In this document: positions 18,901 to 23,839 of the stretch, piece after piece
Position numbering within the stretch: position 1 is the first letter of the stretch
Layout: each line of letters opens with the position of its first letter
Assembly: GCA_015499985.1 (NCBI GenBank)
Contig: JAAAUF010000644.1
Location: 430 to 24,268, forward strand
Direction: 5' to 3'
DNA length: 23,839 bases
Source of the DNA: Haplosporangium gracile
Lineage: Eukaryota; Mortierellomycota; Mortierellomycetes; Mortierellales; Mortierellaceae
The notes under the pieces: model-generated
The model's database searches: none
The model's input: the letters and a program-made list of their open reading frames with translations, nothing else
Told to the model about the DNA's origin: nothing
Position numbers and translations under genes: made by a program

Positions 18901-20400
18901 CCCCAGTCAGTCCTATCTTGTCCTCGTCAGTCCTCGATAGATCGATCCTCGCCCTTGCGCATACCCCCCTCCCAAAATGACGCACCTCTTCTACTCGCTC
19001 TCAATGCCTCTACAGTTTGTTTATCCGTCCCAACTCAAACTTCAACTGTCCCACAGGGCGGAGTGTATCCCAACAAAGGCCAACAAGAGCAGAGCACACA
19101 CACACACACAACAGCAACAGCAAACTGAGACCGAGAGCTGCTGCAAGGGAAAAATGGACATAGGGTCAGACAGAGAGGGAGGGGGCCTGGATTGAGAGGT
19201 TGTGTCCTGTCAAGAGTTTGAGAGCATTTTTCATCGTTCTCTTCTTTCTTTGAACACACTATCGCCTCTTCTTTGTTGTTGACCCCCGATTAGTCTGTTT
19301 TTTCTTTGTTGTTTTCCTATTTTGCCGCTTTTCTCTTTGATTGGGTGCAGTGCATGCAAAGGACGTGATGGACAGGCCGGCGAGTTTATGCGCGGTCTAA
19401 CGGACGGTCGGGAAAGGAGAGGAAAGAAAATGAACTGGGGCACTGATTCTTTTTCTTCATTTCAACAGAAAAAAAAAAGAAGAGCATAGGCTGAGGATAG
19501 GGATGTTGAGCTAGAAGAAGAGAGGGGCTGTTGAGCAAAGAGCTGAAGCTGAAGCGTTGGAGGCTCGCTCCCATCTCCGGCTCCTGTTTCCGATTTCTAC
19601 CAAAAAGATTGACGCTAGTGAATGGTCTCTGCTCATGCTCACAGAAGGAGCTGTTTGAGTGCTATTATAGTTGTCTTCCTTTTGCACAAAGATACAGAAA
19701 AGAGTCGACAGGTCAAGTGTTGCCAACAGTCGACTCCCTTTCTTCTCTCATCCAACGGGAACACTTCCTTCATCCGCTTTTGTTTGTGTATGCATTGATT
19801 GTTGCTGTTTGTTGCGGTTGGTTTATTATTTCAACCAACAGAAATGAACGCGTGGGCGTTTTCTTCCCATCAGAGTTCAGAGCATTTTTGTATGCAGGTT
19901 GGAGTACAGAGAGGTAAATACAGAAGGATAGGATAACCTCAACAACAACAAAAACAAGAACAACAAACGCTTGACGATATAAGATGAATAGATGAAAAAT
20001 AAGAGAGCAGAGCAAGGGTAACAATTGAGTGAGAAAGCACGACACAACAGCAACTAGAAAAACAAACACAACGAACAGAGTTGAGAGCGCCCAAAAAAAC
20101 CAACAACAACATCTGCCTGCGCAAGGAGAGGGGAGAAAGTGAACACAAGGGAGATGGATGGTGCATTCATTTTCTTTTCCAATGTATCCAACGGTTGATA
20201 CCACCATCGTGGGGACGAGTTAGTGTATTGTGGCAGTAGCATCAGTAGTGGCATTACGGCTTCCTCCTATGTAATGCAGTGAGGTTGCAATTGCATGAAT
20301 GGGCATGTAAAGAAGTAACGGAGTATGTCGTCTTTAAGGGAGGCAGAAGGAGAGACAAGTCCGCCCCTGAGTGGTGTCGAAGGAGGGTGTTTATCAAACA
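18901..20400. other. Gene-poor region with simple repeats upstream of the membrane-protein gene
   Basis: Contains short CAGTCAGTCCT/GTCAGTCCTCG repeats (about 18900-18945), a (CA)8 run (19095-19110), poly-A and CAA-rich stretches (19930-20110). An ATG at 18977-18979 opens a frame to 19195, but the product is dominated by Gln/His from the CA repeat and is not convincing. The minus-strand hydrophobic frame at 19770-20207 mirrors CAA/GAA-rich DNA and was not accepted. This may be an extended promoter or leader of the gene at 20860. Confidence 0.45.
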
Positions 20401-20453
20401 CTCATCCAATGAGAATCACTTCACCAAATTATAGGCATCACCGGTGCCTGAAA

Positions 20454-20460
20454 TATATAA
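20454..20460 (+). promoter_or_regulatory. TATA box with upstream CCAAT, for the gene at 20860
   Basis: TATATAA at 20454-20460 is preceded by CCAAT at 20406-20410 and followed by a long CT-rich tract (about 20519-20660) and a leader to the ATG at 20860. This order is typical of well-expressed fungal promoters. The implied leader is about 350-400 nt. Confidence 0.5.
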
Positions 20461-20859
20461 ACATTATGAATTCAAAAAAGAGAAAAAAGAAAACGTAAAC
20501 AACAACGAAACGGCCTCGTCTTCTCTTTCTTCTCCTTTCTTTTCCGTTTTCCGTTTTCTTTTTCCTCTCTTCTTCTCTTTTTTGTTCTTTGTCCTTGACC
20601 CGTTCCCCCTTCCCCCTTCCCTACCCCCTGCGCCTTACTTTCATTCATTCACTCTCTCTCGCTCACACATACATCACTAACTAAAAACGCTCATTCGCAA
20701 CAACAACGACAACAGCAACTTCACGCAACCACTCCTCCTTCCTTGACAATCACCCCCTTTCTACCCCGTCTCTCTTCTCTTAACAACTTGACGCATAGTG
20801 CATCCCTCTGACAAATAAAAAGAGCTACCCCTCTCTCTTTGCCCCTTCTCTCACACACA

Positions 20860-22521
20860 ATGGAGGCAAAACCAACAACGACAACCGTGGCCCCCAAGCC
20901 AAAACCAAAACCAACCACCGCCACAACAACAACCCCCGCCCCGCCAAAAAAGACAACCACTACCGGTGGCATCATCCCTGGCACTCTATCCATCTCTACA
21001 ACCTCAACTATCTCTCCCTCCGCCTCACCCAATGCATCTTCTTCTGACGCAGGAGGACTACCCGTTGGAGCTATCGCCGGTATTGCGGCCGGAGGAGCCG
21101 TGATCTTGTTGTTTGTGGTCTCGATCTTTGTCTGCAAGAAGCGTCGTGCTCGCCGGTACGCCTCTCGGCCGGATGGACATGACCCCTCCCGCGACCCCAT
21201 TGATCCCAACGATGTCCTCCCCCCCGATAACAAGTATGATCAACGGACCCCCACCCTCGTCCACAACAGTGCCACTGTTGATGCCGCTGCTGTAGCGCTC
21301 AATAGCAGCAGGAGCGGAAACTCTCGCGATAACGATTCTGGATTCATTTCTTACCCCCTCGCACTTCGGGGTGCGAGCGAGGATGAGGAGAAGGCACGAG
21401 AGCTGGCGGCTTATCAAGATCCTCGGACACAGCAGACTCAACGGGCACTTGAGCAAGAGTATAGCCATTATGGTGACCATATCCAGTCGCACTTTGCGCC
21501 CGAGAGTCCAGAGACGAGACCTGCCAGTCTGCGCCCTGGCCCTGGCCCTGCATCCCCTACACAGGGCCTTGCACAGCAGAACAGCCGAGCTCAGCATCTC
21601 CCCACCCCCATCTCAACTACCAACCCATCAATGGAAATCTCCCGCAACTCTCCCGCACCCATGTCTCCCTCCCAACGTGGCTTCCAACAGAGCCAGCAGC
21701 AACAACAACCATACAACAACCAAGTCTCCTCACCTATCTCGCCGCGGTCACGGCCCTCACATCCCTTGGCGAGTCCTACGGGTCCCCGGGGCCAAGACGC
21801 CGCCGCCATCATCGTCAATGATATGGGTAACGAGTTTGTAATGCAGTCCTCGAGTAACAATAGCCGCCGCGACAGTCTTGACCAAGAGGGATCTGTTGTC
21901 CAGTCGGAGCTCTCTTACCGTCGAGGTATCCCCCCTCGCAAGTCGCAGGAATCGAATCTCGGAGGAGGATATACAGGAGGTGCAGGAGGAGCAGTTGGTC
22001 AGTACCCCGCTGTAAGTACTCCTAGTCCCATGGCTCTCGGACCCCAGCGAGGACCCAATAGTGGAGGACGCCCAGGGCCCGGACCTGGACAGGGACCTGG
22101 TAGTAATAGCACGTTCTCGTCCCCTCGTCAAGGACCATCCGGATACTCGACTTCTCCACCAGTACGCCCCTCCCAATACCCACCTCAGCACCAGTACCAG
22201 CCCCCTCCACAACAAGGATACCAACAACAACCTTACCAGCAGCAGTACCCACAGGATAATATGAGCGGATACAGATCACCCCCAATGCGTCCCCAACAAC
22301 AACAGAGGCCAGGCCCAGGAGGATACCCTGGTCCCAACGGACCTGGAAGCATGCAGTCTCCTCCCATGAGCCCCCAATCTCGTAGTGGCTACTCTCCACA
22401 TATGGGATCTAGCTATCCTCAGCAACAGCAATACCAACAGCAACAACAATACCAGCAGCAGTCGAACTATCCTCCACAACAGCAGCAATCACCCAACTAC
22501 CGACCCCGCAACAACTACTAG
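20860..22521 (+). CDS. Single-pass membrane protein with Thr/Pro-rich N-terminus and Gln/Pro/Gly-rich tail
   Basis: An uninterrupted frame of 553 residues from ATG at 20860. Residues 1-68 are Thr/Pro/Ser/Lys-rich with repeated KP and TTTT, likely O-glycosylated if exposed. One hydrophobic segment (about 69-92, VGAIAGIAAGGAVILLFVVS) is followed by a strong basic stop-transfer patch CKKRRARR. The remaining ~460 residues are hydrophilic and disordered, with acidic/Arg stretches, SPxSP sites and a tail of poly-Gln, PGPG and YQQQ repeats. The architecture resembles fungal Mid2/WSC-type cell-surface sensors in general form (Ser/Thr-rich outside, single helix, basic juxtamembrane tail), but no WSC or other domain is visible and no family is recognised. 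No cleavable signal peptide precedes the helix, so topology would depend on the helix as signal anchor or on an unseen upstream exon. The window shows no intron in it. Confidence 0.8.
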   Translation: MEAKPTTTTVAPKPKPKPTTATTTTPAPPKKTTTTGGIIPGTLSISTTSTISPSASPNASSSDAGGLPVGAIAGIAAGGAVILLFVVSIFVCKKRRARRYASRPDGHDPSRDPIDPNDVLPPDNKYDQRTPTLVHNSATVDAAAVALNSSRSGNSRDNDSGFISYPLALRGASEDEEKARELAAYQDPRTQQTQRALEQEYSHYGDHIQSHFAPESPETRPASLRPGPGPASPTQGLAQQNSRAQHLPTPISTTNPSMEISRNSPAPMSPSQRGFQQSQQQQQPYNNQVSSPISPRSRPSHPLASPTGPRGQDAAAIIVNDMGNEFVMQSSSNNSRRDSLDQEGSVVQSELSYRRGIPPRKSQESNLGGGYTGGAGGAVGQYPAVSTPSPMALGPQRGPNSGGRPGPGPGQGPGSNSTFSSPRQGPSGYSTSPPVRPSQYPPQHQYQPPPQQGYQQQPYQQQYPQDNMSGYRSPPMRPQQQQRPGPGGYPGPNGPGSMQSPPMSPQSRSGYSPHMGSSYPQQQQYQQQQQYQQQSNYPPQQQQSPNYRPRNNY

Positions 22522-22643
22522 ATACTAGCATTCCTACCAATACAAACCCCTCCTCGTTTCTCTATCCTACATTTGCATTTTTACAACAAGGGAATACCAT
22601 CCGGTGCCCCTTTCTCTCCTTCTCTATTACACACCCTTTCGAT

Positions 22644-22649
22644 AATAAA
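22644..22649 (+). terminator. Polyadenylation signal (AATAAA)
   Basis: AATAAA lies about 125 nt after the stop of the membrane-protein gene, in AT-rich sequence ahead of the next promoter. Position and strand fit a 3'-end signal. Confidence 0.5.
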
Positions 22650-22751
22650 CACATACCGCATTAGTCTCCTCGTAGTGTTTTCATTTCACACGAATACAAA
22701 TGTATCTCTGTTCATGTTCAATCAAGGCCCATGACTGTTCGAAAAGAGTAA

Positions 22752-22828
22752 ACTTAAGTCACCCCCACAAAAAACGCTCTCTAATTGACAATATCTCTAA
22801 TTGAACAGAACTTAAGCCACTTTCACAG
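22752..22828 (+). repeat. Paired direct repeats upstream of the last gene
   Basis: ACTTAAGTCACCCCCACA (about 22752-22769) recurs as ACTTAAGCCACTTTCACA (about 22810-22827), spaced 58 bp. Between them TCTCTAATTGA occurs twice (22778 and 22794), 16 bp apart. They lie 110-190 bp before the ATG at 22939, so a regulatory role is possible but unproven. Confidence 0.6.
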
Positions 22829-22938
22829 GGTCAACAGACGAAACGCGTAATTATGTTCTTTTCACCTTACTCACTCCCACAAACTCCCACAAATACATAT
22901 ACAATACGAGTCTCCATACAATACACTCCTTGCACAAT

Positions 22939-23839
22939 ATGGATCCAAACCCAAACCTTGAACCCACTCTACCCCTGTCCCAGCCGATGGGCATCGACAC
23001 CGCGACTCAAGATGATGACGAGATGCTCGTGATTAGAGACCCTGCAGCGCGTGCAGATGTGGAACAGAATGTTCTGTTCTTCTTCCTTAGAATAGAGGTA
23101 TGATATAAGATTCCAGGCAACGTAAGAATGCTTTTGATTATCTGTTCTATGAACTAACGTAACTTTCAGCTGACTTCTTAGGACCTTCTTATTGCCCATG
23201 GAACTCATCAACATGATGTGGACGACGACCTTGATGAGGTAGTTAAGCAGGATCCTGTCAAAGTGGAACCGCTCAAGCTTGAGAACTGTGCCTTCGGAGG
23301 AGATGGTCGTTTAACGGTTAGTCAATCAAACTTGTTGCTTTTTCTTTATTGCTGAGCTCCATCTAGCAACAATTTTAGTAATGCATTACCCTTACGTTTT
23401 GTTTGACCATTAGCACTTAAAAGCGGCCACCGATACCAATCATGCCGTGATTGTCCGTTTTCGAATTCGCGAGATCCTTGCCCGCGACACATACATCAAT
23501 TCGGCCGCCGACTATTACGGTATTGCTTTAGAAGACCGGATCAAGGATTTAACGATAAGAGATGTCGACCTCGTACAGTTCAAGATCAAGATGAGCGAGC
23601 TCGTGAATTGGCTAGCCTGCTACGCAGGCGCAGTTGGATCTAAACTTGTTTATAGCAAGAAACACCTCAACAAGAACGGACTGATCACCTGGACCTATCT
23701 TTGCCAATGCCATGGTTCCAAGCAAGATCGGAAGGACAGGAAACCCGGAGGAAAATCTGGAAAGATCCGCGATGTTCAGCAGGATACCATCAAATCTCTT
23801 TGCCCAGCAAGAATCCTCGCTACAGAGGAGTTGGAGGGT
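22939..23839 (+). CDS. N-terminal part of a FAR1/MULE-transposase-like zinc-binding protein, truncated by window end
   Basis: Exons 22939-23097, 23182-23316 and 23414 to the window end give 240 in-phase codons. The first intron has two acceptor-like sites; only the second (TTAG|GAC) avoids an in-frame stop. The N-terminus is acidic (QDDDEML, HDVDDDLDEV). Exon 3 has a mixed helical region (IREILARD, DVDLVQFKIKMSELVNWLAC), then KNGLITWTYLCQCHGSK and, after a basic spacer, SLCPARI. This W-x3-CxC...C-P-A layout matches the WRKY/GCM-like zinc region at the start of FAR1-type and Mutator-like (MULE) transposases, which are often multi-copy in Mucoromycota-type genomes. A DDE core or SWIM finger would lie beyond the window. 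It could be an intact transposase or a domesticated derivative. Two clean introns and an undisturbed frame argue for a gene still under constraint. Confidence 0.6.

Noticed and set aside
19770..20207. 145-codon minus-strand hydrophobic frame resembling a membrane protein
   Set aside because: The hydrophobicity comes from CAA/GAA-rich DNA read in antisense (Val/Leu/Cys runs); no start context, splice pattern or family support.
20721..21233. 170-codon minus-strand frame
   Set aside because: Antisense to the start of the membrane-protein gene; Gly/Val-rich repeats mirror Thr/Pro codons on the other strand.

Overview
The window looks like nuclear DNA of a filamentous fungus from an early-diverging, intron-rich lineage (Mucoromycota or Mortierellomycota is my best guess). 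Genes carry many short GT-AG introns (mostly 55-260 nt), intergenic DNA is rich in CT tracts and simple repeats, and RFWD3-like and RecQ5-like genes are present. No operon-like structure, CRISPR array, rRNA or recognisable tRNA was seen.

Layout. (1) 1-4849, minus strand: an RFWD3-type RING/coiled-coil/WD40 E3 ubiquitin ligase whose 3' end runs off the window, then a HAD-family phosphatase close to pseudouridine-5'-phosphatase. (2) About 5079-8192: a decayed hAT-type DNA transposon of about 3.1 kb. It has long inverted ends, near-matching flanks consistent with an 8-bp target duplication, a broken BED-type zinc finger, a hAT C-terminal dimerisation segment and no room for the catalytic core. 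Its ends are arrays of a degenerate ~22-bp repeat, and the two arms differ by whole repeat units. (3) 8372-14542, plus strand: a nine-exon RecQ5-type DNA helicase starting about 180 bp from the transposon end, then a DUF2985-like fungal membrane protein. (4) 14763-15170, minus strand: a relic of the C-terminal half of a glutathione S-transferase, with an in-frame stop. (5) 15171-20859: about 5.7 kb with no gene I can support, holding microsatellites, poly-T runs, a perfect 16-bp palindrome and two weak short ORFs. (6) 20860-22521, plus: a single-pass membrane protein with a Thr/Pro-rich N-terminus and a long Gln/Pro/Gly-rich tail. (7) 22939 to the window end, plus: the N-terminal part of a protein with a FAR1/MULE-transposase-like zinc-binding region.

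The genes do not form one pathway. The clearest functional theme is genome maintenance (RFWD3-like ligase and RecQ5-like helicase), with the hAT relic and the phosphatase between them. Exon junctions were derived by hand from splice consensus, phase and family similarity. Family calls rest on remembered motifs; no database search was run.
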